From positions 1-64,000 of the forward strand of contig NZ_ASJB01000053.1 of assembly GCF_000478275.1 (NCBI RefSeq): a stretch of DNA of 64,000 bases. Reading direction: 5' to 3'. The DNA is from Amycolatopsis orientalis DSM 40040 = KCTC 9412. Lineage in GTDB: Bacteria; Actinomycetota; Actinomycetes; Mycobacteriales; Pseudonocardiaceae. The notes beneath the pieces are model-generated. The model was not told the origin of the DNA, ran no database searches, and was given only the letters and a program-made list of their open reading frames with translations. Position 1 is the first letter of the stretch. Each line of letters opens with the position of its first letter. Below, piece by piece: positions 8,180-17,186 of this stretch. The position numbers and the translations under genes are program-made.

Positions 8180-9070
8180 TCAGGACTTCAGCCGCCCGGC
8201 GGCGAGGTCCAGCGCACCGGCCAGGTCGTTGACCCAAGGCGCTCCGCGGACATTGAGTCCTTCCCAGCCGGGGCCCGCGACGGCGACCTCGAAACCGAGG
8301 CGCTGCAACCGCTGGCACAGCACGTCGTCGACGGTGTTCGCGGACATCGACCACAGCACGACGAGCAGCGGGTCCAATTTGGACGCCATCCCGGCCATGG
8401 TCTCCCCCGGCACCATCTGGCCGAGGTAGATCGCGGGGATACCCACCTCGATCATCGAAGCGCGCAGGACTTCGACCGGCAGACTGTGCCGTTCGTCCGG
8501 GCAGCAGGCGATGAGCACCGCCCGCTCCGGCGGCACCTTCGCGAATCTGGCGACGTATCGCTGGAGAGCGAGCGAGACCTCGGTGGTGAGCGCCCACTCC
8601 GATTCGAAGCAGACGTCACCCCGCAGCCAGCGGCCGCCGAGCGCGCGCAGGATCGGCAACAGCACGTCGGTCCACGTGCTCGCCGCGCCCAGCGCGTCAA
8701 GCGTCTCGTCGAGCAGCGCCGCGATGGACGCGAATCCCAGCTCTTCCGCGGCCTGTTCCAGCTCGTCTATGCGGCGCTCGAGCGAGACTTCGGGAACCAC
8801 GTCTTCGACGTCGGCGAAGGCGGCCGCCGCCGCCTCGCGGGCACGGATACCACGCTGGATGAGTCGCTGCATGTACTGCAGCCTGCGGACATCCTCGTCG
8901 GAGTAGCGACGATGGCGCCCGTCGGCCCGCAAGGACGGCCCGACACCGTAACGGGATGCCCAGGTGCGGAGCGTGACCGGCGAGACACCCAGTGTCTCGG
9001 CCACCATGCCCGGAGTCCACGAACCCCCGGCACGGGGACCGCTACGACCGCTCACCTCACCGACATCCAT
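8180..9070 (-). CDS. litR: B12-binding MerR-type light regulator, LitR/CarH family
   Basis: 296 residues from the ATG at 9070. Residues 16-85 are a MerR winged helix (WTPGMVAETLGVSPVTLRTW, then RHRRYSDEDVRRLQYM). A four-helix cap follows (about 95-178), then a cobalamin-binding Rossmann domain (about 183-296) with D192-E-R-H195 matching the lower-ligand motif and GQMVPGET. In this family adenosylcobalamin in the dark holds a DNA-binding tetramer that represses carotenoid genes; light releases it. The cap motif W-x9-E-H is W148...E158-W159 here, so the His is replaced by Trp. It is divergent from crtE across a 419-base gap. No LitS-type sigma factor is in the window. Confidence 0.85.
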   Translation of the reverse strand: MDVGEVSGRSGPRAGGSWTPGMVAETLGVSPVTLRTWASRYGVGPSLRADGRHRRYSDEDVRRLQYMQRLIQRGIRAREAAAAAFADVEDVVPEVSLERRIDELEQAAEELGFASIAALLDETLDALGAASTWTDVLLPILRALGGRWLRGDVCFESEWALTTEVSLALQRYVARFAKVPPERAVLIACCPDERHSLPVEVLRASMIEVGIPAIYLGQMVPGETMAGMASKLDPLLVVLWSMSANTVDDVLCQRLQRLGFEVAVAGPGWEGLNVRGAPWVNDLAGALDLAAGRLKS

Positions 9071-9489
9071 CCAACACCACGTTTCCCTACCCGTTCGGCC
9101 CAGTTTACGAGTCGGCACGAAACAAAGTGCGCGAACACCGTCCACTGGAGGGCCCGGCGGGAGGCGGGGAGGTGCCCGGCGGCGCCGCGGCGTCACCGGG
9201 GGGAGGCCGGTGACGCCGGGCGCCGCCCGGCTTCCGGACCCGGCCGCGTGGGGGAGCACGCTGGGCCCGGGAGGGTGATCGAAGGTCGCGCCTTCGATCC
9301 GACGGCAGCCGTTTTCGATGCACACACGATCCACGCTTGAAGCGCGAAAGAGCGGGTACTCCTTCACTTTCAAGCCGCTGACAGCGAAGCCTCCCAGGTT
9401 GCGACGGCGTCGCTGGATCTAGTAGACAGAGTACACCCGCAGTGCAACGGTTGTGAATCGAAACTCCGATCGGTGAGAGGGGCAGTCGC
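9071..9489. promoter_or_regulatory. litR-crtE divergent promoter region
   Basis: A 419-base gap between divergent regulator and biosynthetic operon. It must contain both promoters and the LitR operators. The half next to litR is very GC-rich; the half next to crtE is more mixed. A GACAGAGTACAC stretch near 9425-9437 resembles the TACA half-sites bound by CarH/LitR proteins, but I cannot place an operator with certainty. No gene is visible. Confidence 0.5.
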
Positions 9490-10590
9490 ATGGCGTCGAC
9501 CATGGCGGCGGAGGTGCTGCCGCCGGACGAGGCGCCGGAGGGGTGGCTGGACATGCTCGGCGAGCGCTGCCGGACCGAAGCGCTCGAATTCGTCAGGGCG
9601 CGCGCGATCGAACACTTTTCCGGGCACGGTGAAGGGGAACTCGCGGAAACCGTGCTTCCCGAGTTCGTCGCCGGTGGAAAGTGTCTTCGGCCGATGTTCG
9701 CCTATGTCGGCTGGCTTTGCGGTGAGCCGGAAGCCGAGGCCGCGCTCCGGGCGGCTTCCAGTTTGGAGCTGTTGCACTGTTTCGCGCTGGCGCAGGACGA
9801 CGTCATGGACGGTTCCCCGGCCCGCCGCGGCCGTCCCGCCCTGCACGTCCGCTTCGCGCGGTGGCACACCGACCAGGGCTGGGCCGGATCCGCTGACCGA
9901 TTCGGCGAGTCCGCCGCGACGCTGGCGGGCGATCTCTTCCTGATCTGGTCGGAGCGGATGTTGCGTGAATCCGGCCTGGCCGCGGAAACGCTGGCCAGGG
10001 GCTGGCCACGGTACGACCTGATGCGGGCGGAACTCGCCGTCGGGCAGCTCGCCGACCTGGTCAACGACGCGCGTTCCCTTCCCGGCTGGGAGGAACTGCT
10101 GGACGTCCTTCGCCGGAAGTCGGGTAACTACACCGTTCGCAGGCCCTTGGAGTTCGGTGCCGCGCTCGCCGGCTGCGGACCGGACGTGCTGGCCGCGCTG
10201 GCCGAGTTCGGCGGGCTGATCGGTGAGGCGTTCCAGTTCCGGGACGACCTGCTCGGTGTTTTCGGCGATCCGACCGTCACCGGGAAACCCGTCGGCCAGG
10301 ATCTGCGTGAACGGAAGGCGTCCAGCGTGGTGGTACTGGCGGCGGAGATGGCGGGCCGCGGGCAGCGCGCGGAACTCGACGAACTGCTCGGGCTTCCCGT
10401 CGTCGGCGGCGAAGCGGTAGCCCGGTGGAGTGAATTGATCGTCGCGTCCGGAGCCCGCGATCGCCTCGGCGAGCTCATCCGGGAACGCACCGACAAGGCG
10501 CTGGCCGTCCTCGATCCGGCGGTGTTCCCCGAGCACGCCGCCGAAGCACTGTCCCTTCTCGCCGCCCGGTGCACGGAGCGGGACCAATGA
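9490..10590 (+). CDS. crtE: Geranylgeranyl diphosphate synthase
   Basis: 366-residue trans-isoprenyl diphosphate synthase supplying GGPP for phytoene. The first Asp-rich motif is D103-D-V-M-D107 and the second D252-D253-LLGVFGD, with GGKCLRP at 62-68 near the N-terminus as in the family. Length is usual for actinobacterial CrtE. The ATG follows a GAGAGGGG stretch. It is first in the crt operon, and its stop overlaps the crtI start by ATGA. Expression is expected to respond to light through LitR. Confidence 0.93.
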   Translation: MASTMAAEVLPPDEAPEGWLDMLGERCRTEALEFVRARAIEHFSGHGEGELAETVLPEFVAGGKCLRPMFAYVGWLCGEPEAEAALRAASSLELLHCFALAQDDVMDGSPARRGRPALHVRFARWHTDQGWAGSADRFGESAATLAGDLFLIWSERMLRESGLAAETLARGWPRYDLMRAELAVGQLADLVNDARSLPGWEELLDVLRRKSGNYTVRRPLEFGAALAGCGPDVLAALAEFGGLIGEAFQFRDDLLGVFGDPTVTGKPVGQDLRERKASSVVVLAAEMAGRGQRAELDELLGLPVVGGEAVARWSELIVASGARDRLGELIRERTDKALAVLDPAVFPEHAAEALSLLAARCTERDQ

Positions 10591-12104
10591 AGACGGTGAC
10601 CGGCCGGACGGACCGGGTGGTCGTCGTCGGAGCGGGCTTGTCCGGTCTCTCGGCCGCCTTGCATCTGGCCGGGCGTGGTCGCGAAGTCGTCGTCCTCGAA
10701 CGGGATCCGGGTCCCGGCGGCCGGGCGGGGTCGATGGAGCGCGAGGGTTACCGGCTCGACACCGGACCCACCGTGCTCACCATGCCTTCGATCCTGCAGG
10801 ACACCTTCGGCGCTGTCGGCGCGGAACTGTCCGACGAACTACCGCTCACCCGCCTCGATCCGGCCTATGTGGCCCGATTCGCGGACGGCAGCGGTCTGCC
10901 CGTCCACGCGGACGCCGCGGCGATGACGGACGCGGTCCGGGAGTTCGCCGGTCCCGCCGAGGCGGCGGGATACGTCCGCCTCCGCGACTGGCTGACCCGG
11001 CTCCACCACGTCGAATTCGCCCGGTTCATCGACGCGAACATCGATTCCCCGTTGGGCATGGTCCATCCCGACCTGGCCCGGCTGGTGGCGCTGGGCGGAT
11101 TCCGGCGGCTGGACGCGAAGATCGGCACGTTCCTCTCCGATGAGCGCCTGAAACGGGTCTTCACCTTCCAGGCGCTCTACGCCGGTGAATCGCCGATGCG
11201 GGCGTTGGCCCTCTACGCGGTCATCTCCTATATGGACACCGTGGGCGGGGTGTACTTCCCGCCCGGAGGGGTGGCCGCGCTCCCCCGGGCGCTGGCACGG
11301 GTCGCCGCGGCGAACGGGATCGCCTTCCACTACGGCGACGCCGTGCAGGCACTCGAACGGACAGGTGACCGGATCACCGCCGTACGCACGGCGGGTGGCG
11401 ATCGTCATCCGTGTGACGCCGTCGTGCTCACGACCGAGTTGCCGGAGAGCCACCGGCTGCTGGGCCGGGTGCCTCGACGGCCGGTTCCGTTGCGTCCGGC
11501 GCCGTCGGCCCTCGTCGTGCACGCCGGCGGCCCCGGTGACGGCTCCGGGATCGCGCACCACACCATTTCCTTCGGGCGCGGATGGCGCTCCACGTTCGAC
11601 GAGCTCATCACCGCCGGACGCCGGATGACCGATCCCTCGTTGCTGATCACCCGGCCGACCGCGACCGATCCGGGACTCGCCCCGTCGGGCCGTCAGCTCT
11701 ACTCGATCCTCGCCCCGGTACCGAATCTCGACCGTGGCCCGATCGACTGGCGCAGCGAAGCGGGCCCGTATGCGGAAGAGATCCTCGCGGTGGCCCGCGA
11801 ACGGCTGCTTCCGGGTTTCGAACCCGAGTTCACCGAGGTCATCAGCCCCGCCGACTGGGCCGATCGGGGGCACGTCGCCGGCACCCCCTTCAGTTACGCG
11901 CATTCCTTCGCCCAGACAGGACCGTTCAGGCCCAGGAACTTCCCCCGTGGCACCGACAACGTCATCCTGGCCGGTGGCGCCACGGTGCCGGGCGTCGGCG
12001 TGCCGACGGTGCTGATCTCGGGACGGCTCGCCGCCGACCGGATAACCGGTGTGCCGAAACGACGTCCACGGATTCTCGATCTCGCGAGAGAGGAGGCCCG
12101 ATGA
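10587..12104 (+). CDS. crtI: Phytoene desaturase
   Basis: 505-residue FAD-dependent desaturase converting phytoene to lycopene. The N-terminus has the dinucleotide-binding fold (VVVVGAGLSGLSAALHLAG) followed by VVVLERDPGPGGRAGS and RLDTGPTVLTMP. The C-terminal FAD signature is NVILAGGATVPGVGVPTVLISGR in two parts (ILAGGATVPG, VPTVLISGR). An earlier in-frame start lies inside crtE; ATG 10587 is preferred because it forms the ATGA overlap with the crtE stop. It also overlaps crtB by ATGA, so translation of the three genes is coupled. Confidence 0.93.
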   Translation: MKTVTGRTDRVVVVGAGLSGLSAALHLAGRGREVVVLERDPGPGGRAGSMEREGYRLDTGPTVLTMPSILQDTFGAVGAELSDELPLTRLDPAYVARFADGSGLPVHADAAAMTDAVREFAGPAEAAGYVRLRDWLTRLHHVEFARFIDANIDSPLGMVHPDLARLVALGGFRRLDAKIGTFLSDERLKRVFTFQALYAGESPMRALALYAVISYMDTVGGVYFPPGGVAALPRALARVAAANGIAFHYGDAVQALERTGDRITAVRTAGGDRHPCDAVVLTTELPESHRLLGRVPRRPVPLRPAPSALVVHAGGPGDGSGIAHHTISFGRGWRSTFDELITAGRRMTDPSLLITRPTATDPGLAPSGRQLYSILAPVPNLDRGPIDWRSEAGPYAEEILAVARERLLPGFEPEFTEVISPADWADRGHVAGTPFSYAHSFAQTGPFRPRNFPRGTDNVILAGGATVPGVGVPTVLISGRLAADRITGVPKRRPRILDLAREEAR

Positions 12105-13063
12105 CCCGTCGCGAACTGGACGCCGCCGGCATCCACGATCCCGGGCTGCGCTCCGCCTACACCTGGTGCCGTGAGGTGAACGCCCGGCACGGCCGCACGT
12201 ATTTCCTGGCGACCCGGATGCTGACGCCACCCCAGCGTCCGGCGATCCACGCGCTCTACGGTTTCGCCCGGTGGCTCGACGACATCGTCGACGAACCGGA
12301 ACCCGGTGCCACGCCACAGTCCCTCGCCGCCCGTCTGTCCTCTGTGGAGGATCGGTTTCTGCGGGACCTCTCGCGGGGAGCGAGCGAGGACCCGTTGCTG
12401 ACCGCGGTGATCGACACCGCCACCCGGTTCGAACTGGAGGAGAAGCTCTTCCGCGCGTTCTTCACCTCCATGCGGATGGATCTGAGCGTGACCGACTACG
12501 CGACCCGCGAGGACCTCGATGTCTACGTGCACGGGTCGGCGGAGGTGATCGGCCTTCAGGTGCTTCCCGTGCTCGGCGTCGTATCGCGCCGTGAAGAGGC
12601 CGCGCCGCGGGCCGCGGCGTTGGGCAAGGCGTTCCAGCTGACGAACTTCCTCCGTGACGTCGCCGAGGATCTCGGCCGGGGACGCGTCTACCTGCCCGCC
12701 GACGAACTCAAGGAACATCGCGTCGACCGGGAACGGCTGTCGTGGTGCGCCGGGCGTGGTCGCGCCGACTCGGCCGTGCGATCCGCGATCCAGGACCAGA
12801 TCGCCCGGACGCGGCGCGTCTACGCCGAGGCACGGCCGGGAATCGCGATGCTGCATCCCGTCTCGCGGCCCTGCGTGGCCACCGCCGCGGCACTGTACGG
12901 GCGGATCCTCGAGCGGATCGAGAGCGCGGATCATGACGTCTTCGCCGGCCGGGCGACGGTGTCCAAAGGCCGCAGGCTCGCGGTCGCGTGCGGCGCGCTG
13001 GCGCGTGCGCAGTGGGCACGCAGGCGGCACCCCGCGCCCGCTCCCCCGGCGGCGGTGGGCTGA
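12101..13063 (+). CDS. crtB: Phytoene synthase
   Basis: 320 residues. Condenses two GGPP to phytoene. Both squalene/phytoene synthase Asp-rich motifs are present: D60-D-I-V-D64 and N182FLRD186VAED190 followed by LGRGRVYLP. The ATG at 12101 follows GAGAGGAGG and overlaps the crtI stop. The stop codon is immediately followed by the ATG of crtYc. Confidence 0.94.
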   Translation: MTRRELDAAGIHDPGLRSAYTWCREVNARHGRTYFLATRMLTPPQRPAIHALYGFARWLDDIVDEPEPGATPQSLAARLSSVEDRFLRDLSRGASEDPLLTAVIDTATRFELEEKLFRAFFTSMRMDLSVTDYATREDLDVYVHGSAEVIGLQVLPVLGVVSRREEAAPRAAALGKAFQLTNFLRDVAEDLGRGRVYLPADELKEHRVDRERLSWCAGRGRADSAVRSAIQDQIARTRRVYAEARPGIAMLHPVSRPCVATAAALYGRILERIESADHDVFAGRATVSKGRRLAVACGALARAQWARRRHPAPAPPAAVG

Positions 13064-13408
13064 ATGGGCAAGGCGGAGTACTTGATCGTGCTGGCGGCGT
13101 GCGTCCTGATCACGCTGCCGCTGGAGATCGCGGGCGCCCGCGTCTACCGGCGACCGAAACGCCTCGCCGGCGCGCTCCTTCCGGTGGCGGTCGTCTTCCT
13201 CGTCTGGGACGTACTGGCGATCGCCGGTGGCGTCTGGCATTACGCGCCGGAGTTCGTCACCGGTGTCCGCGCCCCGTTCGGCGTCCCGCTGGAGGAGGTC
13301 CTCTTCTTCGTGGTCATCCCGGTGTGCGGGGTACTGACCTACGAGATGGTCCAGCTGACGCTCACCGCGGTCCGGCGACGCGAAGACCGGCAGGCGGTCC
13401 GCCGTTGA
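13064..13408 (+). CDS. crtYc: Lycopene cyclase subunit CrtYc
   Basis: 114-residue integral membrane protein with three hydrophobic helices, ending in a basic tail (RRREDRQAVRR). It carries the heterodimeric lycopene cyclase signature PFGVPLEEVLFF near 71-82, which contains the conserved Pro-Glu-Glu triplet. With CrtYd it forms beta-rings on lycopene. Its start abuts the crtB stop and its own stop overlaps the crtYd ATG (TGATG). Confidence 0.9.
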   Translation: MGKAEYLIVLAACVLITLPLEIAGARVYRRPKRLAGALLPVAVVFLVWDVLAIAGGVWHYAPEFVTGVRAPFGVPLEEVLFFVVIPVCGVLTYEMVQLTLTAVRRREDRQAVRR

Positions 13409-13725
13409 TGCCCTGGGGTTACACCGTTCCGGCCGTCACCGCGGTGATCGTGGTCGTGTTCCTGGAGCTGGCCGTCCTGAAGACGGGCTTGTTCCGCAAA
13501 CCCGCCTACTGGCTCACGATGGCCGTCGTCACCGGCTTCCAGATCCCGGTCGACGGCTGGCTGACCAAGCTGTCCGCCCCGATCGTCCTGTACGCGCCGG
13601 AGCACATCACCGGCTGGAGGTTTCCCTGGCACATCCCGGTCGAGGACTTCCTGTTCGGTTTCGCGCTGGTGACCGCGGTCCTGCTCCTGTGGGAACGTGC
13701 CCGGCTCGGCGAGGAGGCTCAATGA
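13408..13725 (+). CDS. crtYd: Lycopene cyclase subunit CrtYd
   Basis: 105-residue membrane protein, the second half of the two-subunit cyclase, with three helices and the signature FPWHIPVEDFLFGFAL near 72-87, parallel to the PLEE motif of CrtYc. In many actinomycetes these two halves are separate small genes as here; in others they are fused. The ATG at 13408 shares a base with the crtYc stop. Its end overlaps the methyltransferase start by ATGA. Confidence 0.9.
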   Translation: MPWGYTVPAVTAVIVVVFLELAVLKTGLFRKPAYWLTMAVVTGFQIPVDGWLTKLSAPIVLYAPEHITGWRFPWHIPVEDFLFGFALVTAVLLLWERARLGEEAQ

Positions 13726-14453
13726 ACGGTCTGGAACGGGACGGACTTCCGCGCGCGGACGTGCCTTCGGCCTTCGACACCGAAGCACGCTGGTACGACC
13801 GCCTGGTCGGCGCCAATCCCGGCTACCACGAACATTTGCGGCTCTCCGCCCGCCGTCTCGGCCTTCCCGCGGACACGCGCGGCTTGCGGCTGCTGGACGC
13901 AGGGTGCGGGACAGGCGCCTCCACCGCGGCCCTGCTCTCGGTCGCGCCCGGCGCCCGGATCACGGCTTTCGACGCGTCCGGGGAGATGCTGGCCCGGGCC
14001 CGCGCCAAAACATGGCCCGCGACGGTCGGATTCGTGCACACCCCCGTCGAGGAACTGTCCGATGTGGAGGGACCGTTCGACGCCGTCTTCGCCTCGTACC
14101 TGCTCCGCAATCTCGCCGATCCCACCGGGCAACTGCGCCGCCTCCGGCGCCTTCTGCGTCCAGGAGGACGAATCGCCGTTCACGAGTACTCCGTCCAGGA
14201 CTCCCGCCGCGCACGGTGGACCTGGAACGCCGTATGCGCGGGCGTGATCATCCCGCTCGGCAGGCTCACCACCGGCGACGCGACGCTCTATCGTCACCTG
14301 CGCCGCAGCGTCCTCGGATTCGACGGGCTCGGGGCACTCACCCAGCGCCTCCACGACGCCGGATTCACCGACGTCCGCACCGGGACGGTTGCCGGCTGGC
14401 AGCGGGACATCGTCCACACCGTGCTCGGGACGAATCCGCCGGAGACGTCATGA
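13722..14453 (+). CDS. crtT: SAM-dependent methyltransferase of the crt operon
   Basis: 243-residue class I methyltransferase. The SAM motif is LLDAGCGTGAST (about 50-60), followed by ITAFDASGEML and, before the last strands, LRRLLRPGGRIAVHEY. Starting at ATG 13722, after AGGAGG, it lies between crtYd and crtU, the place occupied by crtT in Streptomyces isorenieratene clusters. The ring-methyl shift is done by CrtU, so the exact role of CrtT is not established; it may methylate a side product or assist in quinone or carotenoid tailoring. Confidence 0.8.
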   Translation: MNGLERDGLPRADVPSAFDTEARWYDRLVGANPGYHEHLRLSARRLGLPADTRGLRLLDAGCGTGASTAALLSVAPGARITAFDASGEMLARARAKTWPATVGFVHTPVEELSDVEGPFDAVFASYLLRNLADPTGQLRRLRRLLRPGGRIAVHEYSVQDSRRARWTWNAVCAGVIIPLGRLTTGDATLYRHLRRSVLGFDGLGALTQRLHDAGFTDVRTGTVAGWQRDIVHTVLGTNPPETS

Positions 14454-16000
14454 ATCCACCCCTGGGACGCGACCGTCGAGCCGTCACGAGGCCGGGAGCG
14501 CCCGGCCTCTCCGACGCGGGCATGCTGGGACGTCGTCCCACCGCGGCCGTCGTGGGTGGAGGGATAGCCGGCCTGACCGCCGCGACCGCGCTGGCCGAAC
14601 GCGGCGTCGACGTCACCGTCTTCGAGCGGGAAGACCACCTGGGTGGCCGGGTCGGCGGCTGGCCCGAACGGCTGCCCGACGGCACCGCGGTGACCATGAG
14701 CCGGGGCTTCCACGCCTTTTTCCGCCAGTACTACAACCTTCGCGCCCTGCTCAAGCGAACCGACCCGCGCCTCGAACGACTGGCGCCGCTCTCCGACTAC
14801 CCCCTGCTCGACGCACAGGGGCGGACGGACACCTTTGCCGGGTTGCCCCGCACGCCGCCATGGAACGCCGTCGCCTTCGCTTGGCGAAGCCCCACCTTCA
14901 CCCCACGGGATCTCCTGCGGCTCAAGGGTCGTGAAGCCCTGCCGCTGGCCACGGTGAGCGTGCCGGAAACCTACGAACGGCTCGACGGGGTCGACGCGGC
15001 GTCGTTCCTCGAAGCGATCAACTTCCCCCCGGCCGCTCGGCACCTCGCCTTCGAGGTCTTCTCCCGCAGTTTCTTCGCGGACCCGCGCGACCTGTCCGCG
15101 GCGGAACTGGCGACCATGTTCCACCTGTACTTCCTGGGCTCCAGTGAAGGACTCGTCTTCGACGTGCCGAGCGACCCGTTCCCGCAGGCGCTGTGGGATC
15201 CCCTCACCGGCTACCTCGTCGCCCGGCGGACCGACATCCGCGCCGGCGTGGCCGTCACCGCTCTTCACCGCGAGCCCGGCGGCTTCGCCGTCGAGACCGG
15301 TGACGGGACAGAGCACTTCGACGCCGCGGTACTCGCCTGTGACGTGGCCGGGCTGCGCGAGATCGTCGCCGCGTCACCGAGTGTCGGATCGGCCGCGTGG
15401 CGCGGCGACATCGCCGCCTTGCGCACCGCACCACCGTTCCTGGTACGCAGGCTGTGGCTCGACCGGCCGGTGGACGCCGCGCGGCCGCCCTTTCTCGGCA
15501 CCGGAAGTGTGCCGCCACTCGACAACATCAGCCTGCTCGACCGGTACGAGGGAGAGGCCCGTCGCTGGGCCGCGCGCACCGGCGGGTCAGTCGTCGAACT
15601 GCACGCCTACGCGGCCACGAGGGACGACAGCGACGGCCTGGCCAAAGCCGTCGATGCCCGGCTTCACGAGCTTTACCCGGAAACCCGGAACGCGCACGTC
15701 GTCGGGAAGACCACGCTGTGGCGCGAGGATTGCCCGCTGTTCGGCGTCGGCGACTTCGCCCGACGTCCCACCGTCGAGACCCCGGACGCGGCGTTGGCAC
15801 TCGCGGGCGACGGCATCCGGATCGATCTGCCCGTGGCCCTCATGGAACGCGCGGCCGCCACGGGCTGGGCGGCGGCCAACGTCCTCCTGCGGCGCTGGGG
15901 GCTCGAAGGCCATCCGCTGCGTTCGGTACCCAACAAGGGCAGGATCGGCCTGCTGAACCGGCTCGCCGCTTCAAACCGGCCACGTCCCGCGCCGGGCTGA
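14450..16000 (+). CDS. crtU: Beta-carotene desaturase/methyltransferase
   Basis: 516 residues. Converts beta-carotene rings to aromatic chi or phi rings, giving isorenieratene. The FAD fold is AAVVGGGIAGLTAATALAERG with EREDHLGGRVGG after it. Strong family phrases are VTMSRGFHAFFRQYYNLRAL (two Tyr, typical of CrtU), FEVFSRSFFADP and ELATMFHLYFLGSSEGL. It ends with LALAGDGIRIDLPVALMERA, the C-terminal FAD contact. Start ATG 14450 overlaps the crtT stop. It is the last operon gene; a long palindromic repeat begins at its stop codon. Confidence 0.92.
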   Translation: MNPPLGRDRRAVTRPGAPGLSDAGMLGRRPTAAVVGGGIAGLTAATALAERGVDVTVFEREDHLGGRVGGWPERLPDGTAVTMSRGFHAFFRQYYNLRALLKRTDPRLERLAPLSDYPLLDAQGRTDTFAGLPRTPPWNAVAFAWRSPTFTPRDLLRLKGREALPLATVSVPETYERLDGVDAASFLEAINFPPAARHLAFEVFSRSFFADPRDLSAAELATMFHLYFLGSSEGLVFDVPSDPFPQALWDPLTGYLVARRTDIRAGVAVTALHREPGGFAVETGDGTEHFDAAVLACDVAGLREIVAASPSVGSAAWRGDIAALRTAPPFLVRRLWLDRPVDAARPPFLGTGSVPPLDNISLLDRYEGEARRWAARTGGSVVELHAYAATRDDSDGLAKAVDARLHELYPETRNAHVVGKTTLWREDCPLFGVGDFARRPTVETPDAALALAGDGIRIDLPVALMERAAATGWAAANVLLRRWGLEGHPLRSVPNKGRIGLLNRLAASNRPRPAPG

Positions 16001-16075
16001 AGGGGCCCTTCACCGCATTACACGCGGTGAAGGGCGCTTTCCTCGCATCGGATGCGGGGAAAGCGCCCTTCAGCC
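15996..16075. repeat. Composite double-hairpin repeat, crt operon terminator
   Basis: The element starts GGCTGAAGGG and ends CCCTTCAGCC. Inside are two hairpins: CCCTTCACCGC (16006-16016) with GCGGTGAAGGG (16024-16034), and GGGCGCTTTCC...CGCATC (16032-16049) with GATGCG...GGAAAGCGCCC (16051-16068), one mismatch. The two stems share bases 16032-16034, so they may compete. A similar element is at 31320-31398. It probably ends the crt transcript. Confidence 0.75.
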
Positions 16076-16126
16076 CCGTCGGTCAACGGGCGTTTGGGGA
16101 CTCCCCTCGGGGTTACCCATCCGGAC

Positions 16127-16582
16127 ATGCGCAGTGTCGTGGATCGGGCAGCGGTACTCCTGGGACTGGGTTTCGGCGGGTTCGTCGACGGCATCTTCGC
16201 CCATCAGATCCTGGGCTGGCATCACATGCTGTCGAGCTGGTATCCCCCCGTCACCCCGGAGGACCTGCACCTCAACATGGTCGGTGACGGGCTGTTCCAC
16301 CTGCTGTGCCTGATCTTCGTGGTCACCGGTGTCGTGCTGCTGAACCGGGGAGAGCGTCTGGCTTCCCGGGTGCTCTGGGGCGGGATGGCGGCAGGCTGGG
16401 GCGTGTTCAACCTCGTCGAGGGCACCGTCGACCATCTGCTGCTCGGCGTGCACCACGTCCGCCCCGGCCCCGGCCAACTGGCGTACGACCTGGGTTTCCT
16501 GCTGCTGGGAGCCTTGCTGGTGGTGATCGGCGTGCTGCTCTCACGATCGGCTCGTCCCGCTTCGCGCCGGACGACCGGCTGA
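16127..16582 (+). CDS. DUF2243 membrane protein
   Basis: 151 residues from ATG 16127; a longer frame reaches back into the repeat and is not credible. Four hydrophobic helices: AAVLLGLGFGGFVDGIFAH, LFHLLCLIFVVTGVVLL, VLWGGMAAGWGVFNLVEG and DLGFLLLGALLVVIGVLL. Conserved family residues are visible in FVDGIFAHQILGWHHMLS and EGTVDHLLLGVHHVRP, where His and Asp cluster near the membrane edge and could bind metal. Function of the family is unknown. Confidence 0.85.
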   Translation: MRSVVDRAAVLLGLGFGGFVDGIFAHQILGWHHMLSSWYPPVTPEDLHLNMVGDGLFHLLCLIFVVTGVVLLNRGERLASRVLWGGMAAGWGVFNLVEGTVDHLLLGVHHVRPGPGQLAYDLGFLLLGALLVVIGVLLSRSARPASRRTTG

Positions 16583-16634
16583 GCCGACTCACACCCGTGC
16601 CAAGCCGGGCGAGCGGTTCCCGACCGACCCGCGG

Positions 16635-17108
16635 CTACAGGGGCGGGGGCGCGCCCAGGGTGGGCTTGTCCTTTCCGCCGTGTTCGGCCACCTTGAGCAT
16701 GAGCCCGGCGGCGACCAGGACGATCTCCCGTTCAGCGGGTGTCAACCTCGATTCGAGAGCTTCGGCGAGCCACCGGTTTCCCTCTCGCACGTGTTCGTGC
16801 AGCGCGTCTCGTCCTTGTTCGGTGATCGCGACCCGCTGCGCGCGGCGGTCATGCTCGTCCGGGCGGCGAACGACGCGGCCGTCTTCTTCCAGCGAGTTGA
16901 GCACGCGCGTCAGCGACTGCGGCTGCAGACCCTCGATCGCCGCCAACGCCGAGACCGTCAGGGGTCCGCTGTGCCGGAGGTTCGCCAGCACCGACGCACC
17001 CACCCTGGTCAGGGCCCCGACGTCACCCGACTGCTGGGCCCGCAATCTGGACGCGAGCCGGGACACCGCCCAGCGCACCGACCCCGCCACCTGCGCCGAC
17101 TCAGTCAT
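16635..17108 (-). CDS. MarR family transcriptional regulator
   Basis: 157 residues. A winged helix-turn-helix core: LTVSALAAIEGLQPQSLTRVLNSLEEDGRVVRRPD (HTH and wing start), then DRRAQRVAITEQGRDAL, the MarR wing signature, flanked by dimerisation helices. It is divergent from an ABC-2 permease across 78 bases, and AAGCATATGCTT in that gap is the likely operator. The usual role is repression of the exporter until a ligand, often a drug or phenolic, binds. Confidence 0.88.
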   Translation of the reverse strand: MTESAQVAGSVRWAVSRLASRLRAQQSGDVGALTRVGASVLANLRHSGPLTVSALAAIEGLQPQSLTRVLNSLEEDGRVVRRPDEHDRRAQRVAITEQGRDALHEHVREGNRWLAEALESRLTPAEREIVLVAAGLMLKVAEHGGKDKPTLGAPPPL

Positions 17109-17160
17109 CGAAGCCCACCGACACCGCGGATCGCCGAACTCCGTAGTCGATCAGCCTCCG

Positions 17161-17186
17161 GCCTATACCAAGCATATGCTTACTAT
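17161..17186. promoter_or_regulatory. MarR operator over the permease promoter
   Basis: AAGCATATGCTT (17170-17181) is a perfect 12-bp palindrome ending 5 bases before the permease ATG. TATGCT inside it lies about 7 bases before that ATG, fitting a -10 box for a leaderless message, since no ribosome site is present. A related copy is at 18035-18054 (17 of 20 matches in reverse orientation). Confidence 0.65.

Noticed and set aside
9071..9489. LitS-type ECF sigma factor between litR and crtE
   Set aside because: No open frame with sigma-70 region 2 or 4 motifs is present; only regulatory sequence is left.
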